Shown one piece after another: positions 1 to 8,839 of a stretch of 64,000 nt of DNA. The DNA comes from Rhodospirillaceae bacterium LM-1. GTDB taxonomy: Bacteria > Pseudomonadota > Alphaproteobacteria > Rhodospirillales > WMHbin7. Each line of letters starts with the position of its first letter. The first letter of the stretch is position 1. A model generated the notes under the pieces. The model ran no database searches, was not told where the DNA came from, and was given only the letters and a program-made list of their open reading frames with translations. Position numbers and translations under genes: made by a program. The DNA lies in assembly GCA_902725215.1 (NCBI GenBank), contig CACUVI010000002.1:62001-126000 (forward strand), in the 5' to 3' direction.

Positions 1-850
1 TGTGGCTGAGCAGAACGACGACATCCGCCTTTTCCTTGTTGCGCAGCGTATCGACAAGTTCTTGAATCCGCCCTTCCTCGATGCCGAAGGTCAGGTCGGG
101 GACGAAGCGCAGCGGATGCGAAATCGGCGTGTAGGGGAATGCCTGGCCGATGACGCCGATCTTGACGCCGCCCGTCTCGCGCACCGTATAGGGTTTGAAG
201 ACCGGCTCCCGCCATTGGGTGTCGCGCACGTTCTGGGCAACGAAATCGCCCTTGAAGACGCCTTGCTTTTCGGCGTCGCCGAAATATTCCCGCACCTTGT
301 CGATGCCATAGGTGAATTCCCAGTGCGGCGAGAATACCTCGACGCCAAGCTGGTTGACGACGTCGATCATGTCGCGCCCTTGCGTCCACAGCGCGGTGGC
401 CGATCCTTGGATCGTATCGCCGCCGTCCAGCAGCAGCACCTTGCCGGGGCGTTCCGTCTTGACGCGATTGACCAGGGCGGCGATGTGGGCATAGCCGCCC
501 ATGGGTCCGTATTGTTGCGCCAATTCAGCGAATGAAAGATGTGTGTAGGCGTGCGCCTCCAGCGATCCCGGCTTGAAACCGTAATGGTCGAGCAGGGCCT
601 TTCCGGTCAGATAGGGCGGTTTGCCCGCTTCGCCGCCCACGCCGTACAGACTGTCCGGCTCTCGGTAATGCATGGGCAACAGCGTGGCGTGGCTGTCGGT
701 CATGTGCAGCAGCGTCACATTGCCCATCGCCTGAAAGTCGGTCAGGTTCTCGGGCTTCATTTCCGCCCCGATGCCGCGCTTGCTGATCAGGGATGCGCCC
801 GCCGCCACGGCGGCTAGGGCGAGAAAGTCGCGCCGTGTTACCTCGTCCAT
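1..850 (-). CDS. soxB: SoxB thiosulfohydrolase, 3' end cut by window edge
   Basis: SoxB is the dimanganese periplasmic hydrolase that releases sulfate from the SoxY-bound thiosulfate adduct. The first 283 codons are present; the C-terminus lies beyond position 1. The N-terminus has a twin-arginine signal (TRRDFLALAA), then the metallophosphatase motifs HMTDSHATLLP (metal-binding Asp and His) and LLLDGGDTIQGS, and the SoxB-typical YGPMGGYAHIAALV. The start ATG at 850 has GGAGG five bases upstream. It is the last visible gene of a leftward soxY-soxZ-soxXA-soxB operon, but an intrinsic terminator separates it from soxXA. Family assignment is secure; whether soxCD follow cannot be seen. Confidence 0.95.
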   Translation of the reverse strand, partial: MDEVTRRDFLALAAVAAGASLISKRGIGAEMKPENLTDFQAMGNVTLLHMTDSHATLLPMHYREPDSLYGVGGEAGKPPYLTGKALLDHYGFKPGSLEAHAYTHLSFAELAQQYGPMGGYAHIAALVNRVKTERPGKVLLLDGGDTIQGSATALWTQGRDMIDVVNQLGVEVFSPHWEFTYGIDKVREYFGDAEKQGVFKGDFVAQNVRDTQWREPVFKPYTVRETGGVKIGVIGQAFPYTPISHPLRFVPDLTFGIEEGRIQELVDTLRNKEKADVVVLLSH

Positions 851-870
851 GAATGCCTCCGAATTAAGGC

Positions 871-906
871 GAAAAAATCTCCCCGGCATCCGAAGACGCC
901 GGGGAG
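871..906 (-). terminator. Intrinsic terminator between soxXA and soxB
   Basis: On the minus strand a perfect 9-bp stem (CTCCCCGGC at 879-887 pairing with GCCGGGGAG at 898-906, 10-nt loop) is followed directly by ATTTTTTCG. It lies after the soxXA stop and before the soxB ribosome binding site, so it should reduce or condition transcription into soxB. Confidence 0.8.
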
Positions 907-916
907 TTCGTCATGC

Positions 917-2215
917 TCAGTGACCCAAGCCGGGTACGCGCAAGGGCTTGCCCTGGCCGAACGAGGCCAGATAAAGCTCGAGTTCAGCGTACTCGATCGA
1001 ATCGCCGGGGATGAAGTTCATGCCCAGCGGCAGCGTGCACCACTGGAAACGCTTCCTGATATCCCACACCTTGGCGAAGTTCGTGCGGTAGGTGGGGAAA
1101 TGCAGGTTCATCGGCATCGAAACCTGGGGCAGCAAGCGCCCGCCCAGGAAATGTCCGCCGCCCCTTTCCGGCGTGTGGCAATCAGCGCAGGCGTGATTGC
1201 GTTGGCCGACCCGGTTGTAGAAGGAACCTTTGCCGCGCTCGAGGGCGGCCTTCATCTCGGGCGACGACATGTCGATGTTCTGATTCATCCCGTTGGACGC
1301 CATTTTGATGGCGGTGGCGGTCAGGATGTTGTCGGTGCCCTGGGCGGGAAGCAGGTTGGCCCCCATGGTATCCTTGCTGTGCGGACCCAGGAAATCCTCT
1401 ATCGCCATGGTGCGGTTGTAGGTTTTGGCGAACAGCGGCCATTTGGTGGCGACGCCGATCATCTTGGCAGGCCCGCCCGCGTGGCACGATTCGCAGGTCT
1501 TGCCGTTCGGCCCCGCCTTTTTCCACACTTTGGCGGCGGCGCTTTCGGCCATGGCGATGGCCGGATTGTTGGTTGGGTCGAGATTGTCGCCGAAACCTTC
1601 CGAGACATAGCGCGTGGACGGGTCGATATTGGGGTCCTTGCGCTTGACGTCGGGTCCCTTCTGGGTTTGCAGATAGGCGACCAGATGCACGATTTCTTCT
1701 GGCGTGAAGGCGCCCGACGTGCCCCAGGGCGGCATGTGGCTGTCTTCGTTCACCGAACGCATGTCGTAGATCATCTGATAGACGAATTCGTCCTTGAATT
1801 TCTTTTCGGCGAAATGGGACAGATTGGGGCCGACATTGCCCATCGGCCAGATATCTTCCCTGACCACATGGCACCCCGTGCAAGGCGCTTTGTTGCGGTT
1901 TTGGAACAGCTTCTTGCCCTTCTCGACGTCGCCTTTGACGTCCTTGGGCATCGCAGCCTTGACGACGGGCGGCTGCGGGATCGTTTCGTTGTAGGCGTAG
2001 GTGCGGTACTTCGACCAGTCGATGGCGGCAAAGGGGCTGTAGGGTCCTTCGTTGTAGCGAATCTGAACCTGTTTGCCGTCCTTCATTTCCAAGGGCGCCG
2101 CCGATTCCTTGATCGCTTGCGACGTCCATTCAGGAACGGCGGTGGCGCAGGCTGCGACGATCAGCGCCGCTCCTGTAGCGATGGCGACGGATCGCCAGGA
2201 TGTCCATTGATGCAT
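917..2215 (-). CDS. soxXA: SoxX-SoxA fusion, triheme cytochrome c of the Sox system
   Basis: SoxAX couples thiosulfate to the SoxY cysteine and passes electrons to cytochrome c. Here both subunits are in one 432-residue chain. Residues 1-23 form a signal peptide ending in a lipobox-like VAAC, so it may be a lipoprotein. The SoxX part carries CTGCH at 112-116 and a distal Met in SHMPPWG at about 161. The SoxA part carries CESCH at 241-245, CADCH at 343-347 and the catalytic-type ligand Cys393 in RFQWC, followed by a SoxA-like tail. The start at 2215 is chosen for the GGGGAGG upstream; an open frame continues upstream but lacks a signal. It lies 34 bp after soxZ. Separate soxX and soxA genes are the usual arrangement. 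Confidence 0.9.
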   Translation of the reverse strand: MHQWTSWRSVAIATGAALIVAACATAVPEWTSQAIKESAAPLEMKDGKQVQIRYNEGPYSPFAAIDWSKYRTYAYNETIPQPPVVKAAMPKDVKGDVEKGKKLFQNRNKAPCTGCHVVREDIWPMGNVGPNLSHFAEKKFKDEFVYQMIYDMRSVNEDSHMPPWGTSGAFTPEEIVHLVAYLQTQKGPDVKRKDPNIDPSTRYVSEGFGDNLDPTNNPAIAMAESAAAKVWKKAGPNGKTCESCHAGGPAKMIGVATKWPLFAKTYNRTMAIEDFLGPHSKDTMGANLLPAQGTDNILTATAIKMASNGMNQNIDMSSPEMKAALERGKGSFYNRVGQRNHACADCHTPERGGGHFLGGRLLPQVSMPMNLHFPTYRTNFAKVWDIRKRFQWCTLPLGMNFIPGDSIEYAELELYLASFGQGKPLRVPGLGH

Positions 2216-2249
2216 GTTGGCCTCCCCATTATTTTTTTTCGGGTCTGCG

Positions 2250-2570
2250 TCAGAACGCGACGTCGATAGCGCCGGTGTGCTTCTCGCCCGTCGTGTCCTC
2301 GAAGGTGATGACGAGTTTTCCGGGTTCGTTGACCTTGAGCGGGAATTCCACAAAAGGATTGGCGCTTAGGGACTGGGTCATTTCGCCCGTCATGATGGTC
2401 TTGCCGTTGAAGGTGACCGTGACGGTGTGAATGAAGTTGTAGACTTTCTCGATGACCTTGCCGTCCTTGCCGCGCTCGACGACCTCCATGGGATGGGTCA
2501 CAAGCGCTCGGACGGCGATCACGTCGCCCTTGGCGACGGTTTTGGGAAGGCGGATCTTGACTTCGGCCAT
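2250..2570 (-). CDS. soxZ: SoxZ sulfur-carrier partner protein
   Basis: SoxZ pairs with SoxY in the periplasmic SoxYZ carrier on which thiosulfate is oxidised. The 106-residue product has the expected immunoglobulin-like fold sequence: an N-terminal VKIRLPKTVAKGD, a central THPME and FNGKTIMTGEM, and a C-terminal FEDTTGEKHTGAIDVAF. The length is typical. It has no signal peptide, as known for SoxZ, which is exported with SoxY. It sits 52 bp downstream of soxY and 34 bp upstream of soxXA in the same leftward operon. Confidence 0.95.
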   Translation of the reverse strand: MAEVKIRLPKTVAKGDVIAVRALVTHPMEVVERGKDGKVIEKVYNFIHTVTVTFNGKTIMTGEMTQSLSANPFVEFPLKVNEPGKLVITFEDTTGEKHTGAIDVAF

Positions 2571-2622
2571 GATGAATCTCCTTAAGGATGCGATGTGGCG
2601 TTGGCGGAACGAGAGGGCGGGG

Positions 2623-3147
2623 TCAGCCGCCGCAACCGCCGACGGTCACGCGCACTTCCTGGATGGCTTGATAAAGGCTGCCGTCGCTCATTTCGACCAC
2701 GGCCCGCACATTGGTGGTGTCACCGAGGCGCAGATTGGTGCCCACCAGCGCCCCGCCCGCATCGGGCGTGAAGGTGTACTTGGCCGATAGCGGCCGGCGG
2801 TTCTTGTCGGCGATGATGTAGATGGCCTTAGCGTATTTGTCCTTGGTCATCGCCCCTTTCACCTCGACGCGGGCGGCGACCACCGATCCATTCTCGGCGA
2901 TCATGGGAATCTTGAATTCGAAGACGTTGCCCGCCTCTTTGATCGGGCGCTTGCCGAACAAACGGTCCATGGTCTGTTGCAGGCTTTCTTCGGGTTGGAT
3001 GCCCTTGGCCTGGGCCAAGGCCTTGCCGGGCGCCAGCGCCAGGGGGCCGAAAGCCGCCAGCGCGGCGCAGGCACCCGCCAGCTTGGCTCCACGCGCCAGC
3101 AAGGCGCGCCGGGGCATGGTTGAATCGAGTGACGTTGGATGTTTCAT
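2623..3147 (-). CDS. soxY: SoxY thiosulfate-carrier protein
   Basis: SoxY carries sulfur intermediates on the cysteine of its swinging C-terminal arm. The 174-residue product ends in VTVGGCGG, the diagnostic GGCGG arm. The N-terminus (MPRRALLARGAKLAGACAALAA) is a twin-arginine-type signal, which suits export of the folded SoxYZ complex. It is the first gene of the leftward sox operon; the AT-rich region upstream must hold the promoter. The ATG at 3147 is preceded by a purine-rich GGGGAGATCC. Confidence 0.95.
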   Translation of the reverse strand: MKHPTSLDSTMPRRALLARGAKLAGACAALAAFGPLALAPGKALAQAKGIQPEESLQQTMDRLFGKRPIKEAGNVFEFKIPMIAENGSVVAARVEVKGAMTKDKYAKAIYIIADKNRRPLSAKYTFTPDAGGALVGTNLRLGDTTNVRAVVEMSDGSLYQAIQEVRVTVGGCGG

Positions 3148-3371
3148 TGGATCTCCCCTTTATCTCGAAAATACGCAGCAAAAAAGTTGAATGCGGTATT
3201 TTACATAAGTGAGCGCAAGACCAATCTCCGTAAAGCCTAATGTATGTGCGAAACCAAGTCCACCGAATAGATTTCCAACATATATCATAGTACTACAACC
3301 TCGTATTATTACTGAATCAACACTAGTCATGTGTGTAATTAGGGTGGTCTTAAGGTCTGCGTTCCTAGAAA

Positions 3372-3386
3372 AGGTCAGCATGACCT
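3372..3386. promoter_or_regulatory. Candidate operator AGGTCA-N3-TGACCT
   Basis: A perfect inverted repeat of six-base half-sites with a three-base spacer lies between the divergent soxY and M23 genes, about 225 bp upstream of soxY. This is the form expected of a dimeric regulator site. The regulator is unknown; a soxR-type repressor gene is not visible in the window. Confidence 0.35.
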
Positions 3387-3428
3387 GTGGGGCTGTGAAT
3401 AAATTATCGTTCGGAATCAATGTGTCGG

Positions 3429-3457
3429 TTGACAGGTTGGGCTAATTCCCGCATTTT
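3429..3457 (+). promoter_or_regulatory. Possible housekeeping promoter of the M23 gene
   Basis: TTGACA at 3429-3434 is followed after 17 bases by CATTTT. The -35 box is perfect and the -10 box poor. It lies about 40 bp before the chosen start codon. Confidence 0.35.
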
Positions 3458-3494
3458 TACCGTCATAAGAACGGGAAAGAGGGGATCGGTCGGC

Positions 3495-4820
3495 ATGGAG
3501 ACGGGACGAATCGTTCGGCGAGGCATTCTTGGCTTGGCCCTTCTAACCGCCACGGCGCTTCTTTTCATCGACCCCGGTACGGGCGGGCACATTCAAGGTG
3601 CTGGTGCCGCTCTGGTTGATTCCGCCTATTCCAAAACCAATCTCGGCGCTTCGACGCTGAACGGCGACAGCCTGCTTGAAGAAGAGGTTCTGCTGCCGAT
3701 GGTTCGCCTGCTGGCCGTCGAGCCGGGCGACACGTTGGCCCAGATTTTGATCGACGAGGGCGCCGAGGCGGGCGAGGCTCATGCCGCCATCGGCGCGTTG
3801 CGCAAAATGTTCAATCCCCGCGACTTGCGCAGCGGCCAGCAGATCGAAGTGACCTTCCAACCCACGCCCGACGGGCTGGGCGGCGCTCGCTTCATGGGGC
3901 TTTCCTTCGAACCCGATTATGCGCGCAAGATTGACCTGACGCGCGGCGAGAATGGCGGTTTTTCCGTCACGGAAAGCCAAAAGCCGCTCAGCCATGAAAT
4001 TGTGCGCGCCGAGGGGCGGATCGATTCCAGCCTGTACGATGCAGCGATCAAGGCGGGCATCGGCCATAATGTGCTGTCCACCATGGTGCGCGTGCTGTCC
4101 TACGACGTCGATTTCCAGCGCGACATCCAGGAAGGCGACAGCTTCCAAGTCTTCTACGAGCGCTGGACCGACGAGAAGGGCAATGCCGTCAAGGACGGCG
4201 ACATTTACTATCTGTCGATGACGCTGTCCGGCAAGCCCTTGCATTACTACCGTTTCAAGGCCGCCGATGGGCTGGTCGATTATTTCAACGACAAGGGCGA
4301 AAGCGTGAAAAAGGCCCTGCTGCGCACGCCAGCCGATGGCGCTCGCATCACCTCGAAATTCGGTTCGCGCAGGCATCCGATTTTGGGCTATTCGCGCATG
4401 CATAAGGGAATCGATTTCGGCTTGCCCCATGGCGCGCCCATTCAGGCGGCAGGCGATGGCGTGGTCGAGATGGCGGGCGTCAACAAGGGTTACGGCAATT
4501 ATCTGCGCATCCGCCATGGCAACGGCTTTTCCACCGCATACGCGCATCTGTCCGGCTTTGCCAAGGGCGTGCGCGCGGGCAAGCGCGTCAGTCAGGGCCA
4601 AGTTGTCGGCTATGTTGGTTCGACCGGTCTTTCCACCGGGCCGCATCTGCATTACGAGGTGATGGTCAACAACAGCCAAGTCAATCCCTTAAGCATCAAG
4701 ATGCCGTCGGGTCGCAAACTGGCGGGCAAGGAGTTGGATATTTTCCATCAGGCGCGCCGCGAAACCGAGCGCAAGATGGCCGATGCCGCCGTGCTCGGAA
4801 AAATGGCGGCGGCGCAGTAG
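3495..4820 (+). CDS. M23 family peptidoglycan endopeptidase (MepM/OapA-like)
   Basis: Predicted envelope zinc metallopeptidase that cuts peptidoglycan cross-links. The 441-residue product has an N-terminal membrane anchor (GILGLALLTATALLFI), a LysM/OapA-like segment near residues 60-115 (VEPGDTLAQILIDEGAE), and a C-terminal lysostaphin-type domain with the Zn motifs HKGIDFG and HLHYE plus the conserved SKFGSRRHPILG. The ATG at 3495 is preferred over an upstream in-frame ATG at 3420 because it has AAGAGGGG upstream and places the anchor at the N-terminus. It is monocistronic and followed by a terminator. The family is clear; the exact cellular role is inferred. Confidence 0.9.
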   Translation: METGRIVRRGILGLALLTATALLFIDPGTGGHIQGAGAALVDSAYSKTNLGASTLNGDSLLEEEVLLPMVRLLAVEPGDTLAQILIDEGAEAGEAHAAIGALRKMFNPRDLRSGQQIEVTFQPTPDGLGGARFMGLSFEPDYARKIDLTRGENGGFSVTESQKPLSHEIVRAEGRIDSSLYDAAIKAGIGHNVLSTMVRVLSYDVDFQRDIQEGDSFQVFYERWTDEKGNAVKDGDIYYLSMTLSGKPLHYYRFKAADGLVDYFNDKGESVKKALLRTPADGARITSKFGSRRHPILGYSRMHKGIDFGLPHGAPIQAAGDGVVEMAGVNKGYGNYLRIRHGNGFSTAYAHLSGFAKGVRAGKRVSQGQVVGYVGSTGLSTGPHLHYEVMVNNSQVNPLSIKMPSGRKLAGKELDIFHQARRETERKMADAAVLGKMAAAQ

Positions 4821-4845
4821 TTCTTTTTTCTTGCGGACAGAATGA

Positions 4846-4880
4846 GGGCGGCAGGTTGATCCTGCCGCCCTTTCTCGTTT
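4846..4880 (+). terminator. Intrinsic terminator of the M23 gene
   Basis: GGGCGGCAGG (4846-4855) pairs perfectly with CCTGCCGCCC (4861-4870) around a 5-nt loop and is followed by TTTCTCGTTT. It separates the rightward M23 gene from the convergent copper chaperone gene. Confidence 0.85.
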
Positions 4881-5382
4881 AGTGGCCTTTATGCTGCATT
4901 TCCTGCTTTTTATCCTGAACCGCGGGGCCATGGCTTGGCTGGCTGGACGCCACGCCCTGCACCTGCACCTCAACGGTGACCGACCCGGCTTTCTCGAAAG
5001 TCAGCGTCAGCGGAAAGACCTGCCCTTCCTTTAGGGGCGCTTTCAGACCAATCAGCATGACATGCAACCCGCCGGGTTGAAGTTTGGTTTCCGTTCCGCC
5101 CGCGACATCGATATCCGGAACTTGGCGCATGCGCATCACTTCGCCGTCCTTGATGTGGGTGTGCAGTTCCACCACTTTGGAAACGTCGGCTTCGGCCTTG
5201 AGCAGCTTGTCCGAAGCACCGCCATTGACGATGGTAAAGAAGGCGCCGCCAGCACCCGCCATGCCCGCCGAGGCTCTGGCCCAGGGGTGCTGAATGGTCA
5301 ACTCGCCCAGCTTGTAGTCGTGGGCATTGGCGGTCATCGCTGCCAAGCAAATTGCCGTGGCCAGAAACAAGGTACGCAACAT
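4879..5382 (-). CDS. PCu(A)C periplasmic copper chaperone
   Basis: Periplasmic Cu(I) chaperone that helps load copper centres of cytochrome oxidase. The 167-residue product has a signal peptide (cleavage after about residue 20, TANA-H) and the exact family motif H-X10-M-X21-H-X-M at His74, Met85, His107 and Met109. A His/Met-rich tail (MQHKGH) may bind further metal. It is downstream of the DUF2946 gene and clpB on the same strand, 48 bp after the former. An SCO1 gene and a TauE/SafE-like gene elsewhere in the window probably serve the same assembly pathway. Confidence 0.92.
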   Translation of the reverse strand: MLRTLFLATAICLAAMTANAHDYKLGELTIQHPWARASAGMAGAGGAFFTIVNGGASDKLLKAEADVSKVVELHTHIKDGEVMRMRQVPDIDVAGGTETKLQPGGLHVMLIGLKAPLKEGQVFPLTLTFEKAGSVTVEVQVQGVASSQPSHGPAVQDKKQEMQHKGH

Positions 5383-5430
5383 GTCTGATACTCCCGATAA
5401 AATGGATAGATCGTGATCGTATGGGGGAAA

Positions 5431-5802
5431 TCAGACGTTCTGCGGAGGCCCGCGCGCGCGGGGATGAGAGGTGATCGATAGGGCAATGCCGATGCCAGGC
5501 GTTGGTCCCAGGGCTTGACCAGACCCACTTGGCAAGGGCAGTTCGTCAAGGGGAGGCGCCAGCGCGATGGCGGGCGAACAGGCGCCAGCCAGACAATAGA
5601 CGCAGCCATCTTGATTGGCGGTGTCGGACGGATTTTGAGGGAGCGAAGCGCCGGAGCACAGAACATGCGCATCGGCATTCAATTGGTTCGCTGCCGAAAA
5701 AGACGGCGGCACGAAAGCGGCCTGCATCAGCAAAGCCACCACCGCCAGCCAAGCGGCTAGGCGTTTTGGGGAGAATGGCGGCAGGATGCTTCGAAGCCTC
5801 AT
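5431..5802 (-). CDS. DUF2946-type small secreted/membrane protein
   Basis: The 123-residue product has a basic N-terminus and one hydrophobic segment (LAAWLAVVALLMQAAFV), then a Cys cluster DGCVYCLAGACSP and the terminal SHPRARGPPQN. This layout resembles DUF2946 proteins, which are often found beside copper genes; the function is unknown. It lies 16 bp downstream of clpB and 48 bp upstream of the copper chaperone gene, so a role in metal handling is plausible from context only. Confidence 0.7.
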   Translation of the reverse strand: MRLRSILPPFSPKRLAAWLAVVALLMQAAFVPPSFSAANQLNADAHVLCSGASLPQNPSDTANQDGCVYCLAGACSPAIALAPPLDELPLPSGSGQALGPTPGIGIALSITSHPRARGPPQNV

Positions 5803-5818
5803 GTCGCCATTTTACAGG

Positions 5819-8395
5819 TCATGCCGGGTGAATGTCCAGTTCATCGCCCTTGACGCCAACCTTCACCTTTTGGCCGTCCTTCAGGCTTCCTTCCAGCAAC
5901 AGTCCGGCCAAAGGATTCTGAAGCGCTTGCTGGATCAGCCGCTTCAAGGGTCTGGCCCCATAGGCCGGGTTGTAGCCCTGGTCGCCCAGCCATGTGATGG
6001 CCTTCTTGTCCAATTCCAGCGTGATCTTGCGATCCGCCAGCAATTTGCGCAGGCGGCCCAACTGGATATCGACGATGCCGTCCATATGGGCGCGGCCCAG
6101 CCGGTGGAAAAGCAGGATTTCGTCTAAGCGGTTTAGGAATTCCGGGCGGAAGGAAGCGCGCACCATCTCCATGACCGGTTCCCTGACGACAGCGGAATCC
6201 TCGCCCTCAGGTTGGTTGGCCAGAATGTCGGCGCCCAGGTTCGAGGTCAGAACGATCAGCGTGTTCTTGAAATCGACGGTGCGGCCATGGCCGTCGGTCA
6301 GGCGGCCATCATCCAGCACTTGAAGCAGCACGTTGAAAACATCCGGATGCGCCTTTTCGATTTCGTCGAACAAGATGACCTGATAGGGACGCCTGCGCAC
6401 GGCTTCGGCCAAAGCCCCGCCCTCGTCATAGCCGACATAGCCGGGGGGCGCTCCGATCAGGCGGGCCACCGAATGTTTCTCCATATATTCCGACATGTCG
6501 ATGCGTAGTAAAGCCGTGTCGTCGTCGAACATGAATTCGGCCAGCGCCTTGCACAGTTCGGTCTTGCCGACGCCGGTGGGGCCAAGGAACAGGAACGAGC
6601 CGATGGGCCGGTGCGGATCGGACAGGCCAGCGCGCGAGCGGCGCACGGCGTTCGAGACGGCGATCACCGCCTCTTCCTGGCCGACGACGCGTCGTTGCAG
6701 GTTCTTTTCCATGGCCAGCAGCTTGGTCCGTTCGCCTTCCAGCATCTTGTCGACCGGCACGCCGGTCCAGCGCGACACCACGCCCGCGATCAGTTCGGGC
6801 GTCACGGTTTCCTTCAAGCTGCCCTTGTCGGCGCCGCCATCCATCTTTTCCAGCTTCTTTTCCAGCTTTGGAATCTGGTCGTAAAGCAGTTCGCCCGCCC
6901 GCTCGTACTTGCCTTCGCGCTGCGCCTTCTCGACTTCGATGCGGGCTTGTTCCAACAATTCCTTGATCTTGGTGGCGTTGGCCAGTCCGTCCTTTGCCGA
7001 TTTCCAGGAGGCCGCCATTTCGGCCGCCTTCTTTTCAAGACCGACCAACTCGCCTTCCAGCTTTTGCAAACGGTCCTTCGAGGCGGCGTCTGGTTCCTTC
7101 TTCAAGGCTTCGCGCTCGATCTTCAACTGCATGATGCGCCGGTCCAATTCGTCCAGCGCTTCCGGCTTGGAATCGACTTCCATGCGCAGGCGGGACGAGG
7201 CTTCGTCAACCAGATCGATCGCCTTGTCGGGCAGGAAACGGTCGGTGATGTAGCGGGCCGACAGGGTGGCGGCGGCGACCAAGGCCCCGTCGGCGATGCG
7301 CACGCCATGGTGCAATTCGTATTTTTCCTTGATGCCGCGCAGGATGGAGACCGTGTCTTCCACCGTGGGTTCATCCACGAAGACCGGCTGGAAACGCCTG
7401 GCCAGCGCCGCGTCCTTCTCGACATGCTTGCGGTATTCGTTCAGCGTGGTCGCTCCCACGCAATGCAACTCACCCCTGGCCAATGCTGGTTTCAACAGGT
7501 TCGAGGCGTCCATTGATCCTTCGGCCGCACCTGCACCCACCAGCGTATGCATCTCGTCGATGAACAAGATGATGTTGCCTTCGGCGGCGGTGGTTTCGGT
7601 CAGCACGGCTTTCAAGCGCTCCTCGAACTCGCCCCGGAACTTGGCCCCGGCCACCAAAGCACCCAGGTCCAGCACCATCAACTGCTTGTCCTTCAAGGCT
7701 TCCGGTACGTCGCCATTGACGATGCGCAACGCCAAGCCTTCGACGATGGCCGTCTTGCCGACGCCGGGTTCGCCAATCAGCACCGGATTGTTTTTAGTTC
7801 TACGCGCCAAAACCTGGATGGTGCGCCTGATTTCCTCGTCCCTGCCGATCACCGGGTCCAGCTTGCCGTCGCGGGCCGCCTGGGTCAGATCACGGGCATA
7901 TTTCTTCAGCGCGTCATAGGTGTTTTCGGCGCTGGCGGAATGGGCTTGGCGGCCCTTGCGCACATTCTCGATGGCCTTGTTCAGCGCATGCGCCGTCACC
8001 TTGCCTTCGCCAAGCGCCTTGGCAGAAGGGGTGCCCGCCGCCATGGCCAGCGCCATCAGCAGGCGCTCGGCGGTGACAAAGGAATCCCCCGACTTCTCGG
8101 CCAATGTCTCGGCGCTTTTCAGAACGCGGGCCAGTTCGGGCGTCAGGTAGATTTGCCCGGCGCCGGTTCCCTCGACTTTGGGAATCTTGGCCAGTTCGGC
8201 TTCGACCGCCTTCAGCGCCGCCTTGGCGTCGCCGCCCGCCTCGCCGATCAGATTGGCGGCCAGCCCTTCCTGATCCTCCAAAAGCACCTTCAGCAGATGT
8301 TCGGGCGTGAACAATTGATGGCCGCTGCGCAAAGCCAGCATCTGGGCCGACTGCATGAAACCCTTGCAGCGGTCGGAATATTTCTCGAGATCCAT
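5819..8395 (-). CDS. clpB: ClpB protein disaggregase
   Basis: Hexameric AAA+ chaperone that, with DnaK, extracts polypeptides from aggregates in the cytoplasm. The 858-residue length matches the family. The layout is an N domain (1-150), NBD1 with Walker A GEPGVGKT near 205 and [12 protein letters not shown], the coiled-coil M domain (about 410-525), and NBD2 with Walker [11 protein letters not shown] near 605 and the C-terminal domain. It is transcribed leftward from the gap shared with gapR. The two copper-related genes follow at once, so part of their transcription may come from the clpB promoter. Confidence 0.98.
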   Translation of the reverse strand: MDLEKYSDRCKGFMQSAQMLALRSGHQLFTPEHLLKVLLEDQEGLAANLIGEAGGDAKAALKAVEAELAKIPKVEGTGAGQIYLTPELARVLKSAETLAEKSGDSFVTAERLLMALAMAAGTPSAKALGEGKVTAHALNKAIENVRKGRQAHSASAENTYDALKKYARDLTQAARDGKLDPVIGRDEEIRRTIQVLARRTKNNPVLIGEPGVGKTAIVEGLALRIVNGDVPEALKDKQLMVLDLGALVAGAKFRGEFEERLKAVLTETTAAEGNIILFIDEMHTLVGAGAAEGSMDASNLLKPALARGELHCVGATTLNEYRKHVEKDAALARRFQPVFVDEPTVEDTVSILRGIKEKYELHHGVRIADGALVAAATLSARYITDRFLPDKAIDLVDEASSRLRMEVDSKPEALDELDRRIMQLKIEREALKKEPDAASKDRLQKLEGELVGLEKKAAEMAASWKSAKDGLANATKIKELLEQARIEVEKAQREGKYERAGELLYDQIPKLEKKLEKMDGGADKGSLKETVTPELIAGVVSRWTGVPVDKMLEGERTKLLAMEKNLQRRVVGQEEAVIAVSNAVRRSRAGLSDPHRPIGSFLFLGPTGVGKTELCKALAEFMFDDDTALLRIDMSEYMEKHSVARLIGAPPGYVGYDEGGALAEAVRRRPYQVILFDEIEKAHPDVFNVLLQVLDDGRLTDGHGRTVDFKNTLIVLTSNLGADILANQPEGEDSAVVREPVMEMVRASFRPEFLNRLDEILLFHRLGRAHMDGIVDIQLGRLRKLLADRKITLELDKKAITWLGDQGYNPAYGARPLKRLIQQALQNPLAGLLLEGSLKDGQKVKVGVKGDELDIHPA

Positions 8396-8581
8396 GATCT
8401 TCTCTTCCTCGTGACGGGGTTTCGGACCCTGACCGGCAGCGGCCTCAAGACCCCTCTAGATTAGCCTCTTGGCCGGGATATGGGGAAAAAAACCTTAACC
8501 GCAAGGGGAGTTAACCAGGGGGTTGCCTGAATGGCTGGCGGGAGGCTATGTTCCGGGCCTTCAATCCGGGAGGACAGGATC

Positions 8582-8839
8582 ATGACGGGCAAAGCGGGCG
8601 ACAAGGGTGGGATTACGGGCGAGCGCCTGAAGAGCTTCATCGAACGCGTCGAGCGCTTGGAAGAGGAAAAGGCCGCTCTGGCCGCCGACATCAAAGATGT
8701 CTATTCCGAAGCCAAGTCGGCAGGCTTCGACGTCAAGATCATTCGCCAACTGATCCGCATCCGCAAGTCGGACCCCCAGGACCGTAGAGAGCAGGAAGAA
8801 CTGCTGGAACTCTACATGCAGGCCATCGGCATGGTTTAA
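8582..8839 (+). CDS. gapR: GapR-type nucleoid-associated protein (DUF2312)
   Basis: GapR is an alphaproteobacterial DNA-binding protein that prefers overtwisted DNA and is needed for replication and transcription on AT-rich DNA. The 85-residue product has the coiled-coil core LKSFIERVERLEEEKAAL, then FDVKIIRQLIRIRKSD and a C-terminal ELLELYMQAIGMV, all typical. The ATG at 8582 is chosen because GGGAGGA lies eight bases upstream; an upstream in-frame ATG at 8531 would add an unrelated tail. Its stop overlaps the convergent nrsF-like gene by 4 bp. Confidence 0.93.
   Translation: MTGKAGDKGGITGERLKSFIERVERLEEEKAALAADIKDVYSEAKSAGFDVKIIRQLIRIRKSDPQDRREQEELLELYMQAIGMV

Larger units (their letters stand above)
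3148..3494. other. AT-rich intergenic region between divergent sox operon and M23 gene
   Basis: No convincing gene is present in these 347 bases. Positions 3181-3360 hold 69 G or C in 180 bases (about 38 percent), far below the surrounding genes. Two short open frames occur, one per strand, but they lack ribosome binding sites and recognisable sequence. The region must contain the leftward sox promoter and the rightward promoter of the M23 peptidase gene. Confidence 0.7.

Noticed and set aside
3160-3420. An 86-residue leftward ORF in the AT-rich gap before sox
   Set aside because: No ribosome binding site, no domain, and it overlaps the likely sox promoter.
8396-8470. RpoH heat-shock promoter for clpB
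   Set aside because: A CTTGAG -35-like element is present on the minus strand, but no acceptable -10 (CCCATNT-type) lies at the right distance, so it was not listed.
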